Of a stretch of DNA of 64,000 bases, positions 48,540 to 59,991 are shown in pieces. Under the pieces are notes generated by a model. The model did no database searches. It was not told the DNA's origin and saw only the letters and a list, made by a program, of their open reading frames with translations. How positions within the stretch are numbered: the first letter of the stretch is position 1; each line of letters begins with the position of its first letter. Source of the DNA: Silene latifolia (lineage: Eukaryota; Streptophyta; Magnoliopsida; Caryophyllales; Caryophyllaceae); NCBI RefSeq assembly GCF_048544455.1, contig NC_133532.1:86383156-86447155 (forward strand), given 5' to 3'. Both the position numbers and the translations under genes were made by a program.

Positions 48540-49593
48540 TACAATCTTAATCCTATCTTAATCTTGTCTTAATCTTGTAATCAACTTTTAATCTAGTATT
48601 AATACAAATCTCGTTTCTTAATCTTTCCTTAATTTCTCTATTGTTCATCATTTATTTTGGGTAATTAGAAGATTATTTGGGTTTATTTGGAGGATTGACA
48701 ACCTTCCATCAATCATCAAGTACTTCTATTATTCTTTGCTTTATTATTTGGAATCATCTTCATAGGTATAATTCTCTCTTAATCCTTTTATTATTGTTAA
48801 TCATTTTCATTTGTTCATCATGTTTTGCCTTGCTAGTATGATTGACAACCTTGTTAGCATGTTAAACTTGATAATGAGTGAGTAGTTTCCTTAACTAGGG
48901 TTAATGGGGAATTAGGGGAAACCAACATGGGGATTGATTCATGCTTAATCTAATATGTTTTCATAATTAATTTGCTTGCTTGTTGTGATTCCAACTTATG
49001 CACATGTTATGTTTGATGAAATGCGAGCCTATGAATCCTTGCATTTTTTACCCATCACTTACCTTTTCAATGAGACTTGTAAGACATAAACCAACTCGAG
49101 TCTCATTAGACCATGCATATAGTTGGATAGGAAGGATTAAGTCGACTTGTAGGTGTTGTACAATCTAATCGATTTGGCTCCGGGACCCAAACCTTCTTCG
49201 GGATTGTAAGGTATACACTAACTCGATCCCATCACAATAATAAGTGCTTGCATCTAGTATAGAACATGTTTGTATGATCAAATCCCATGAATCCCTTATG
49301 AACCCATGACACCCTAGTGCTTTTAATCAATTGTTAACATCTCATTTTAATCATCTTGCTTATTTTCATTACTTTATTTACATTGTTGATTAGTTTAGTT
49401 GATCTCCTATCTCAACCCAAATTGTGACACCCTTGGACACAACCAATTGCAATTGAAAATCCTACATCAATACCCGTCCCTTGGGATCCGACCTTTACTT
49501 ACCTATTTACTAAGAGTAGAGTAGTTCGTGAAGTTATAAATATTATTTTGGTCAAGGTAACTTTTGACGACGAGTAACAAAACCGACGAACCA
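48540..49593 (+). repeat. 5' LTR of element A, right part
   Basis: Continues the LTR interrupted at 39687 and matches 58442-59328 of the 3' LTR up to ATTGT at 49426. The last 167 bases, ending CCGACGAACCA, have no counterpart in the 3' copy. Confidence 0.85.
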
Positions 49594-49597
49594 AAAA

Positions 49598-49615
49598 TGG
49601 CGCCGTTGCCGGGGA
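49598..49615 (+). other. Primer-binding site of element A
   Basis: TGGCGCCGTTGCCGGGGA, four bases after the LTR end. Confidence 0.9.
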
Positions 49616-49734
49616 CGGTGTTAACTTGATTTGATTTTCTTTAATTGTTTTTAGTTGTGTCTTTCTTTACCTTGGGGAAGTTAAACTCCTCAAGGTTTGT
49701 TCTAATTGTTTTCGAGTTATTTGATATTTTGCAT

Positions 49735-52700
49735 GTCTAGGATATCACAAGGTAACTTGTTACCCATTGATCTTGAAATTGAAAGAACTTTGACCAACAA
49801 TAGAAGACTTGCTAGAAATACTTTGAGAGGTATTGGTGAGATTGTGGACATTCAACCAAATAATATTGAGTTCATCAACCCTTTTGCAAGAGAAGGAGAG
49901 GATAACCCAACACAAAACCAACCACAAAATCAACCCACAATGCCTAAATTTTCATCACATTCAGTACCAACCGAGGAGAACCTACCAAATGGTACTCCTG
50001 CCCCATAACATTTAACCGGTAATTTCATTGCAAAATCCGCATTTATACAATTGGTTGAGAGAAGTCAATTTGGGGGGATGCCTAGTGAAGACCCTCATTC
50101 TTATATGGAGACCTTTTGTGACTATTGTGATGCGATTTCTCAAACCGGAGTTACTCAAGACCAAATTCGATGGGTCTTATTTCCTTTTTCTTTGATTGGT
50201 TCCGCGAAACAATGGTTGAAGAGCCTAGATAAAGCTACTCTTGGTATTGACTCTTAAAAGAAATTGGCACTTGCTTTCTACAAGAAATTTTATCCTCCGG
50301 AGAAGACTAACATGTTGAGAGCCCAAATCACCGGGTTCAAACAAAGGGATGAGGAATCTTTGTATGAAGCATGGGATAGATTCAAGGATACTTGTCGATC
50401 TTGTCCACACCATGGACTTAGCGAGTGGTTCCTTGTACAACAATTTTGGAATGGTCTATATGAAGACTCCCGAAACATTCTCAATATGGGGTCAAATGGT
50501 ATGTTTACCGAAGTTGATGACAATCAAACATGGAACAAGATTGAAGAAATGGCGGTCCATAACTCACAATATAATAGACCTCGGAAGGCTACTAGAGGAG
50601 GAAAGCATGAGGTGGACTCTATTACTCAATTGGGTGCTCAACTTAGTGCCCACATTGACACCATTAATTTGAAGTTTGAGAAGGCTATGGCTAAACATGA
50701 AGAGGCCTCCAAATCACCCAAGCAACATGTTAATGCTATGGTAGCATCATCATCAATTCCAAGTGGAGTATGTGAGAGTTGTGGAACTTTGGGACATGAC
50801 CAAAGTAAATGTAGGGGAACAAGTGAACAAGTAAATGCTTTCCAAGCATACAAGAGTGGTACCCCTTATTCCAACTATTACAATGAAAACACCAAATTCC
50901 ACCCCAACCTCTCATACAAAAGCCAAAATGTTTAAAACCCTCAACCAGCATACACCCCACCTTAACTTCAAACTAGGGGCATTCAGTTGGAAAATAGATG
51001 TTCTCTTTGTCAGAATGGGCTTGAAAGTCACGATCATCTTTTCTTCAATTGTGCTTACTCTACTGCTGTTTGGGATAAGCTGCTTCACTGGATGAGTTAT
51101 AATAATTTGGGTTATAATCTGATTACCATCTTAGAAAATTCTGGAGCAACAGGGAAGCATTGTAGATGGGAGCATGCCGGGTTTCAGGTTACAGTAGCAG
51201 CTGCTGTTTACCAGCTTTGGGGAGAGCGTAATGCTAGAATCTTCTGTAATAGGCATTCTAGTATTGATGCTTGTGTTAATCATGTTAAATTTTTGGTTTG
51301 TGTCAGGATGTTTATGTGGAAAACACATAAATATTATAGTCGTATTGTTGATAGGCTAAGTACTTAGTGGCTTCCTAGTCTAGAGGATAGTTTTGCAAAA
51401 TCCTTGTAATTTCATTTATCTTGAATGAAATGATACCTTTTTTGCAAAAAAAAAACATACACCCCACCTCCAATGAGAAACCAAGCTCAAAGACCCTTTT
51501 ACAATCAAAACCAAAATTATCAAAACCAACCTTCATACAATCAAACAAATGACCAAGGTTTTGATGTTCAAAAAGCGGTCCTCCAAATACAAAAGAACCA
51601 ACAAGAATTTTTCACTTAAATGCAAAAGGATAGTCAAGCAAAAGACATCACCATCAACAACATACTAGCTCACACGAAGATGTTGGAAACCCAAATGTCT
51701 CAATTAGCATCTTCTAGTTCACAAAGACAAAAGGGGCAATTACCACCTCAAGGTAATCCCCCAAGACATGAGTCGGTGAGTGTCATCCATTTGAGGAGTG
51801 GTACAAGGTATGAAGGGCCGAAGAGGCCCGTTGCTGAAGTTGTTGTGAATGCTAGTGACTAGGAAAGAGTTGAAGACTCTAAGAAAGAAGAAGAACCCAC
51901 CACCATTCAAGAAGTTTCAAAGGAGAATGAAGAGAAGGCTAAGGAGAAAGAGCCTATTGTGATTCGGATTCTATTTCCAAGTCGTCAAACTAAGCCTAAG
52001 TTTGATGAACAACTTCGAAAGTTTATGGAGATTGTGAAAAACATGGAAGTCTCAATTCCATTTACGGAATTGATCAATCACGTTCCGGCATATGCGAAAT
52101 ACATGAAAGATATTCTTACAAAGAATAAATCCATCCGGAAGCTTGAGACTATTGCTTTCACTAAGGTGAGTAGTGTCATCCTACAAGGAAGTTCACCTCC
52201 AAAACTAAAGGATCTGGAAAGTTTCTCTATTCCATGCACCATTGGCGATACTACAATCAACAAAGCTCTATGTGACCTTGGGGCAAGTGTGAGTGTCATG
52301 CCATATTCGGTGTGCAAAAGGTTAGGAATGGGAGAGCTCAAGTGCACTAATATCACACTCCAAATGGCGGATCGATCACCGAAGACACCTTTAGGGGTAT
52401 GGGAGGATGTACCGGTAAGAATTGGCAAGTTCTTCAACCCGGTGGACTTCGTTATTGTTGAAATGGAGGAAGGCTCCAACATTCCTATCATTTTAGGAAG
52501 ACCTTTCTTACACACCGTGGGAGCGGTGATTGATGTGAAACATGGAGAGCTCACACTTGAAGTGGGAGATGAAACAATCACTTTTAATCTTGACAAGACA
52601 ATGAGAGCTCCCCGACTACATGAGCCATGTTTCATGATTGATCACTATAGCCGAGAAAGTGATAGGAAGAAGTTGGCATCTCAATGCAAAGAACACGCTA

Positions 52701-53110
52701 TGAGTAAAGAATCACCACCCATATGGGAGAAGAAAATGGGTAATCTCCAAGATGCTCCATCCAAAGAGAAAAAATGTTTCAACAAGAATGAGAGCTTGAA
52801 TAGCTCACCACCACTCTTGACAAGAGAAGAAGAAGGCCTCATTGGCCATAATGACAAGAAGAAAGAGGAGTTGTTCTCATAAACTCATGATACTATTGGG
52901 GAACAATTAGATGAAGTATGCGGTCTTTGGGATGATGAGTTTGAAGGGTTATTCAATCCTTATATTGGTAATGCTATAACCCAAGACCACAATGAAGAAC
53001 AGCATGTGCAAAGGTCTATTGAGGATCTTTATCATAACAATGAACAAGCCTTCGATTACTTCTTCAAGGTGTTGAGCAACATCAACAACACCTTGGCTAT
53101 GCCCCCTTAA
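49735..53110 (+). pseudogene. gag-pr: Element A gag-protease in one frame with in-frame stops
   Basis: From ATG 49735 (MSRISQGNLLPIDLEIE) one frame runs to 53110 with stops near 50006, 50255, 50933, 51617, 51860 and 52880 and no frameshift. It shows FPFSLIGSAKQWLKSLD, FYKKFYPPEKTNMLRAQI, a CX2CX4HX4C knuckle (CESCGTLGHDQSKC, about 50770) and a protease with CDLGASVSVMPYSV and ILGRPFLHTVGAVIDV (52265-52530). Comparison with element B suggests several stops arose from CAA glutamine codons. A LINE fragment sits at 50963-51455; LINE plus duplicated target is 507 bp, so the frame is kept across it. No reverse transcriptase follows. Confidence 0.85.
50963..51455 (+). mobile_element. 5'-truncated LINE (L1-type) insertion with poly(A) and 14 bp TSD
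   Basis: CATACACCCCACCT occurs at 50949-50962 and 51456-51469. Between them lies 493 bp ending in a run of about ten A. The plus-strand frame to 51367 includes CSLCQNGLESHDHLFFNC, the zinc-binding zf-RVT domain found at the C-terminus of plant L1 reverse transcriptases, then a short 3' UTR. Only the last part of ORF2 was copied, typical of target-primed insertion. Confidence 0.93.
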
Positions 53111-54091
53111 CATCTCATACATGGATGAGAGTTTGGTGGAGTCTTCCCTAAACCACCACATGTAAATATTCTAACCCCTTAAAGTGCATTTTACTTATTG
53201 TACTGCATTCTTGTCAATTTTGGATTTGTATTTTTATGCTTTGATCAAGATTTTCATTTTGAGAGAAAGTGAGGGAGGGACTTATATGTTTATTGATGTG
53301 TAGTGTTTTGACATAGTGTGGGGATAGCAATTGCCTAGACTATCCAAGCCTTCGTACTGCCCCCACAATGAAGACTAAAGGAATGAAGAGTAAATGACTC
53401 GGGTTATGAAATACCCACGGGTGGAACTGAATCCGTGAGGTACAGGGACAATCCGAGCGGCCCGACAGCAATCCGCTCGTCCTGGAATAAAATATGAGTG
53501 TCTTCATATAGAATCCGCTCGTCTCAGCCAAGACGCTCGTCTCACTAATGATCCGCTCGTCCTGCTGTTATTAAAATTTGGGATTTCTCCCTGACAAAGA
53601 ATCCGAGCGTCCTCAGAAGAATCCGCTCGTCTCAGCCAAGACGCTCGTCTCCTGCTGAAGACGCTCATCTCAGCACGGGCTCTCTTTTCTGAAATAAGCT
53701 GAGAGAGAATCCGAGCGTCCCGACCCAAAGACGCTCGTCTCCCTTGCTGAATTCAAAAATAACGGGATTAACCCCCCCCCCCCCCCTCCCATTTCATTTT
53801 ACTCATTCAAAACATAAACACATCCCTAAAACCCTCAAAACCCTCAATCCCTCCATCCATAAAAATCAATTTTCTTAGCCAAATTCACCCAAATTAATTC
53901 CAAACTCCCTCAAAACTCAAACAAATCACTCCTTTGTCAACAACAAGCAATTAAAACACCAAAATCCTCAAAGTTTGAATCGATTTTCTAGGGTACAAAG
54001 GCAAAATTCGAATTTCCTAAATCGATTTGGGTCTTATTGAAACTTGAGGGATTCAAGCAAATCTTTTGGTGTTACTACATACAAGGAGAAG
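53111..54091 (+). other. Region between protease and the late ORF of element A
   Basis: Normally reverse transcriptase and integrase lie here; none is visible. It holds the CCGAGCG/CGCTCG field (53448-53745), a C-run at 53770-53786 and CTC/AAA-rich sequence before the late ORF. Confidence 0.6.
53448..53745 (+). repeat. Dense field of CCGAGCG/CGCTCG words
   Basis: About eleven copies in 300 bp, as ATCCGAGCGTCC, ATCCGCTCGTC and GACGCTCGTCTC, in both orientations and partly in alternation, so arms can pair. The same words occur in both LTRs of element A. Confidence 0.85.
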
Positions 54092-55701
54092 ATGGTTAAG
54101 ACAAAAGGTGGAAACAAGGCACTTCCAAAGAAGAATCTCTCAAAAAGGCAACAAGCTCTTCAAGCTTCCAAAGCTTTGGCTTTGGTGGTTCAAAGTGCAA
54201 GGATGGAAATTCAAGAGACTACTTCTCCTATGGTAGAAACTACTACTTCTACTCCGGTTGTTGAGCAACTACATGATTATCCGGAGGTAATTGTCACATC
54301 CGATGCTCATAGGAAGAAATTTGTATCCCTTTCTAAGAAATCTATTTTACCCACCAAGTTTATATGCCAAGAGACCTTGACCAAATTGGGTGTCTTTGAA
54401 CAAACCAAGAATTTCTTCGAGTCCATGGGATTTCTTACTTTGTTTAATATGCAAGAGTTGATCTACTCATCCCTCACCTTGGAGTTTTTAAGCTCATTGA
54501 AAGTTACGGAGGTGGAGACTCGAACAAACATTGAATTCCGCCTTAAGAATGTTGATAGGAAAATGTCTTTTGCCGAGTTTGGTAAAGTTTTTGGCCTTAG
54601 CAATGACTCGACCTATGTGAAGAAACCCGTAACAAAATATGATCCCGCTCCTTTATGGAAGGCTATTACCGGAAGAAAGTTTACGTCTTACCATGATTGT
54701 CGTGCCCTTTATGTCCATCATTCGGGCATAATGGTGTGGCACAAGGTTGTTGGGCACACTTTGATTGCTAGAAAGAGAACAAACCACTTCACCGAGCTTG
54801 ATTTTATCTATCTCGAGTCGACCTTGAATGTTGGTAGAGAGTTCACCACAAAGTACAATATTCTTCAACTCTTAATTCAGAGGTGGCTCAATATCGATTA
54901 TGGCAAGGAAGGTACGGCCTTCATTGTTAATGGGGAACTGGTAACTTGGTTGGCAAAACACTTCAACCGGGACTTCAACAAAGATGACGCTTATAAACCG
55001 GTTAAGGGAGGCCATATCATTGATCTAGCCACTATGGTTCAAAAATTCAAATGGCTCAAGAACGACACTCTTGACAACAAATTCGAGTGGTTAACAAAGG
55101 ATGCCAAGTCCTTCACTTTACCGAACAAAATTTGCCGACTCAATGTCCATAGGCCACACTACCTTCTCCCACTCTCCGAGGAAGCCGAGTACATTATACA
55201 ACACCAAAGGGAGGACATTGCCGAGCCCTCCTCCTCTATTATCACTCCACCCTACCCATTCACCTACCATGAGTTTCAACCCGAAAATGTTAAGGTGGGG
55301 AATGACTACTTGACTCTTTTGATGCAACAAATGCACAAGCAAGCCCATGAGGATCGAGTCGATGCATATAGAGCACAATATCCGCCTCGCTTACATCTAG
55401 GCAAGGACTTCTTAACCCATCTTGTCCTTTGCCTAGTTGGGCGGATAGGGAAGTCTTCTTTCCTAGTGCTTCTAGGGATGCTAGCTTGGGTGAAGAGGAG
55501 GTTGTTGTTGAGAGTGGTGGAAAAGAAGGTGAAGTAAATGAAGAGAATGAAGAAGGTGAAGAAGAAGAGGGTAGTGAGGAAGAAGAAGAGAGTTCAAGTG
55601 ATAGTGGTGAAGACTCCGGATCTATGGAGGTTGATGAAGCTTCTAGTGAAGAAGTTGATGATAATGGAGATGATAGTGATGTCGCCATGGGCGATGATTG
55701 A
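54092..55701 (+). pseudogene. Late ORF of element A: ATHILA ORF-1-like protein, one frameshift
   Basis: Starts at ATG 54092 (MVKTKGGNKALPKKNLSKRQ), with a basic, nuclear-signal-like N-terminus. The central part has KFICQETLTKLGVFEQTKNF, MSFAEFGKVFGLSND and VWHKVVGHTL, the layout of the ATHILA ORF-1 family. A frame change near 55410-55440 leads to a strongly acidic tail (EEEEGSEEEEESSSDSGED) ending 55701. It lies after the pol position and before the 3' LTR, where Athila elements carry an extra ORF. Function unknown. About 535 codons in all. It is not a host gene. Confidence 0.72.
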
Positions 55702-57759
55702 GGATTAGCAAGCTCTTAGGAGGATGCCACAATACTTTGTGAGTCTCCTACAGCTCCTTTAGGCTTTGTTTATTTCTCTTGTTTTTCATATAATTTTTAT
55801 CTTGATCATGATTTTGAGTCCTAGCATCATTTAGAGGACTCACACCTCGGTCCCATTGATTTGTTTCTTTTATTGTTCCCACATTTAAAATCCAAAATGT
55901 CAATTGTAGTTTCATGCATAGCATCCTTATGCATGAACTCCCCCAATTTTTGACATTAGAAATAATGTATATTTTGGTTTGGGGAAGTTTATGCATATGC
56001 ATTGGGAGTTAATTTAAATTATGCTCTCCAACCAAACAAAAATTCATGCATCATATAGCATAGTTTAGTTTGAATTCACTTTTGTATATACATCATATAG
56101 TTTGCATTTAGTTTAGGAATCATGAATTTTCATATAGCTTGCATAATTTCTTATCGTATTGGCCATTGAGGACAATGCCCATACTAGTGTGGAGATGGGA
56201 AATTATAACATGACTTTTAAAAACAAAAATGATAAAAATTGAAAAAAATTTGAAAAATACCAAAACATGTCTTTTTATTTTATAATCATAAAAACCATAA
56301 AAATTTGAGAAATGCAAAAATTCAAAAACATGTTCATTTCCTTCATAGTGTAGTCTTGTATATATTGTGTTTGTATATATTGTGTTTGTTCATCCTTTTT
56401 TACATTGATCGACTACGCCACATCCGAGACATAAGGATGTTGAAGACCGCATGGGATGATCTTTCCAATCTCCTTTTTCCTCTTTATGTTAATGACTAAG
56501 TGGCTTTATTTTGATTGATGCGGTATAAACAATGTGATTATAGGATTGCATTTAGATTATTTGGCATACTAGTTGGTAGAAGCATATTCATTAGGATGTA
56601 TAAATGTTAGTTGCATCATGGCATATAGTTGCATTTAGGAAAAATTTTGTGAAAGCATCTATTTGGGAAACTTGACAAGTGTATATAAGCCATTATAGAT
56701 ACTTTTTCTTCTTAAGACTTTGCTTGTTAAAATACTTGTAAAACACCCTAGGATGTGTCATGCTAGTATCCTTTGACCCATGGATTAAGGCCTAGTCAAG
56801 AGTACCATGTGGTGTGATAACTCCTTGGCTACCATTTATTCCAAGGTGACCCTTGAAACCATGCAACCAGCATCTATGTTCTACCACATTTTGTCATCAA
56901 AGGGAATGGGCACAAAAATTGTTCAAAATTTGAGTTCAAGTATTGAAATGAAAAGCCAAAAAGGTTTGCAATTGCATCAAAAGAATAGAAGAGTAACAAA
57001 AATGAAAACTCCTATGCTTCAAATATAAGCACCCTCACTACAAATGGGGTGACTTTGAAAATGTTCAAAAAAATGCAAGAAAAAGTTGAAAAATTGTCAA
57101 GTGTTGAAAATGCCAAACATCAAAGAAATGGCAAAAAGAAATATTCTCAAAATGTCAAATGCCACAAATTGGGGGGGAAAACAACAACAAAAGCAAACTC
57201 CCATTTGAAACTCAAGTTCTATTGATCCCTTTTCTATCGTATCCACTTTTTTGCATGGTAGAAAGGGGACGAACCTTCTTCTTGTCTAGGCAAGAAGGGG
57301 AATTCCGCGATCCTCCAGTGTTTCTAACACCATAGGGAGTCTACTCTTGACGAAAGCATTTAACAATTGAGGACAAAGGTACCCTAGATTGACACAACTT
57401 GGAGGTGATTTATTGGTATCCTTCTAGGCTTAGTAGTTTGAAGAAACCGTATGTATAATGGAATGTGTACCCTTAGATTGCTTCCTCTTTAGATAATTTC
57501 CGCCACTTAGATGAGGAAAGTGGCTATTCATTTTTGTAGATGCATCAATTTCTTGTTTTGTGTGCTTAATGCTTGGATGTATCGCCATATTAGCTAGCCC
57601 CACCTTGCCTTGAAAGAAGGCATCCTACCTCATGGTTGTCTTATTGTGAGTTGAAAGGGCGGAGTGAGACCCGCTAATTGTCTCACATCGGCTATATTAG
57701 TAGGTTATTTTGAATAAGGGTCCTAGTCTTTGTCACCTCTTTACTTGGGACGAGCAAAG
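55702..57759 (+). other. 3' untranslated region of element A
   Basis: Two kilobases with no credible gene. It contains CATTGAGGACAATGCCCATA near 56163, a stretch I associate with the 3' regions of such gypsy elements, and A-rich sequence with TGTCAAATGCCACAAATTGG near 57153. Small frames here are chance. Confidence 0.55.
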
Positions 57760-57777
57760 GTTTGGTTTGGGGATATT
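57760..57777 (+). other. Polypurine tract of element A (T-interrupted)
   Basis: GGTTTGGTTTGGGGATAT lies immediately before the LTR start TGATATGACTC. Confidence 0.5.
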
Positions 57778-59328
57778 TGATATGACTCATATTTGAGCAC
57801 ATTTAGTCCCCGAATTAGCCTCGTTCCTATGCTTTATAGTGCATAATTGGGTCATTTACTATCTTTAGTTTCCCATTTTGCATATTCTTTGAGGTTTTGT
57901 TTCCTTGCTAGGAGAGGAGTGCAAACCTTGCATTTTCATGGCGAAATGGAGCTAAATTGATCGCATTCAATGACCAAGCATCAAAGGGAAGACGATACTA
58001 GAAGGCCTATGTAGATAATAAAGTAGATTGGGCAATGATGAAAGGATCCTTGCATCCTCAACAAGATCCCCGCGGATTGTTGAGGAAAGAAGAAAAGAGA
58101 AGTGCCTGTCTCACAATCCGAGCGAATTGCAGCCAATCCGAGTGTCTCCCTGCCCACAAATCCGAGCGTCCCGATTCCAAGACGCTCGTCTTGAAGCCGA
58201 GCAATCCGAGCGTCTCTCCCATGATCCGCTCGGATCCCCTTACAGACTCCACCGTGCCAGCTTCCTAGACGCTCGAGACGAGCATATCTTCGTGGGACTA
58301 GCAAAACGGAGATGCGCATCTCCTTGGAGAGGAGCACTTCCTCAACTTTTCTTAAGGGTCTTAATAGTCATTTAAGCCCTTAGTAACCCTAATCTTTAGT
58401 ATAAATACCCCTTTGTACTACCTAGATTAGCATGTAATCTCAGTACAATCTTAATCCTATCTTAATCTTGTCTTAATCTTGTAATCAACTTTTAATCTAG
58501 TATTAATACATATCTCGTTTCTTAATCTTTCCTTAATTTCTCTATTTTTCATCATTTATTTTGGGTAATTAGAAGATTATTTGGGTTTATTTGGAGGATT
58601 GACAACCTTCCATCAATCATCAAGTACTTCTATTATTCTTTGCTTTATTATTTGGAATCATCTTCATAGGTATAATTCTCTCTTAATCCTTTTTATTATT
58701 GTTAATTATTTTCATTTGTTCATCATGTTTTGCCTTGCTAGTATGATTGACAACCTTGTTAGCATGTTAAACTTGATAATGAGTGAGTAGTTTTCTTAAC
58801 TAGGGTTAATGGGGAATTAGGGGAAACCAATATGGGGATTGATTCATGCTTAATCTAATATGTTTTCATAATTAATTTGTTTGCTTGTTGTGATTCCAAC
58901 TTATGCACATGTTATGTTTGATGAAATGCGAGCCTATGAATCCTTACAATTTTTACCCATCACTTACCTTTTCAATGAGACTTGTAAGACATAAACCAAC
59001 TCGAGTCTCATTAGACCAGGCATATAGTTGGATAGGAAGGATTAAGTCGACTTGTAGGTGTTGTACAATCTAATCGATTTGGCTCCGGGACCCAAACCTT
59101 CTTAGGGATTATAAGATATACACTAACTCGATCCCATCACAATAATAAGTGCTTGCATCTAGTAGAGAACATACTTGTATGATCAAATCCCATGAATCCC
59201 CTATGAACCCATGATACCCTAGTGCTTTTAATCAATTGTTTACATCTCATTTTAATCATCTTGCTTATTTTCATTACATTATTTACATTGTTGATTAGTT
59301 TAGTTGATCTCCTATCTCAACCCAAATT
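57778..59328 (+). repeat. 3' LTR of element A, truncated
   Basis: Matches the 5' LTR from TGATATGACTCATATTTG to AAATTGT. It has an intact-looking TATA box AGTATAAATACCCC (58398-58411). About 167 bases of the LTR end are missing; sequence continues directly into element B. Confidence 0.85.
58398..58411 (+). promoter_or_regulatory. TATA box of element A's 3' LTR
   Basis: AGTATAAATACCCC. The 5' LTR has AGTAAAAATACCCC with about 13 extra bases before it. Confidence 0.6.
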
Positions 59329-59869
59329 GTTAATAAAAAGGGAAGATCGATTAATTGCTATTGATATCGTTTAAGTTGTTGTTTGATTATTGTACTTCTT
59401 CTAGTTAATCAACTTGAGGCCTGAGTTATTAATTAGTTTAGCGAATTAATCCTATCGCCGACCGGGTTAGAATTAATATAGGCTGCGATAATCAAATAGA
59501 TTGTATCTAATTATAGCGACCGCATGTTAGAATCGATCTAAAGGGCATAATTGAGTCGACCGATCTTATGACCTTAAACAACTTGATAGATTTAGCAATT
59601 GATTGATAATCCCCGACTGATTGACCTAGTGAACCGTAAATCCTAGATTCTTAATATTATCGTTAAAACCTTCATTTAATTACTTGCAATTAGTTTATTA
59701 GAATCAAAACAAAACAAACCCCCAGAAATCGGTTACTTTAGACAGCTTAAATATTTACAGACTTAGCTTTCACCGCCTCCCTGTGGATTCGATACATGTC
59801 TTCTTTAGCTATTTTTGTTAGTCCGAGATAGATTTACTTTGGTTTGGTGATACGACTTTAGCCACATCA
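59329..59869 (+). repeat. 5' LTR of element B, 541 bp, complete or truncated
   Basis: Ends ...GCCACATCA four bases before the primer-binding site. TGTTAATAAAAAGGG at the join with element A could be a true LTR start (TG), with element B inserted in element A's LTR. Related LTRs here are about 1.3 kb and I see no clear TATA box, so truncation is equally possible. Confidence 0.6.
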
Positions 59870-59873
59870 AATT

Positions 59874-59891
59874 TGGCGCCGTTGCCGGGGA
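59874..59891 (+). other. Primer-binding site of element B
   Basis: TGGCGCCGTTGCCGGGGA. Confidence 0.9.
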
Positions 59892-59991
59892 GGCAACAAT
59901 TGTTTAGTCTGTTTGTGTTTATTTTGTCTTTTTGTCTCAGGGAACCCAGTTCCTTGAGACCGTTCTCACACTTTTCTTGTTAGTTCCGTTT

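Larger units (their letters stand above)
39009..59328 (+). mobile_element. Element A: non-autonomous Athila-like element with late ORF
   Basis: Plus-strand order is 5' LTR (39009-39687 plus 48540-49593), primer-binding site, gag-protease, repeat field, ATHILA ORF-1-like gene, long 3' region, polypurine tract and 3' LTR (57778-59328, truncated). Reverse transcriptase and integrase are missing between protease (ends 53110) and the late ORF (starts 54092). The 5' LTR is split by a young copia element and gag by a LINE tail. The left side cuts chromovirus gag. No target duplication can be checked because the right LTR end is lost. Confidence 0.82.

Noticed and set aside
54092-55701. Late ORF considered as a host gene
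   Set aside because: It lies between protease and 3' LTR of element A, the usual place of the ATHILA extra ORF, and has the family's layout.
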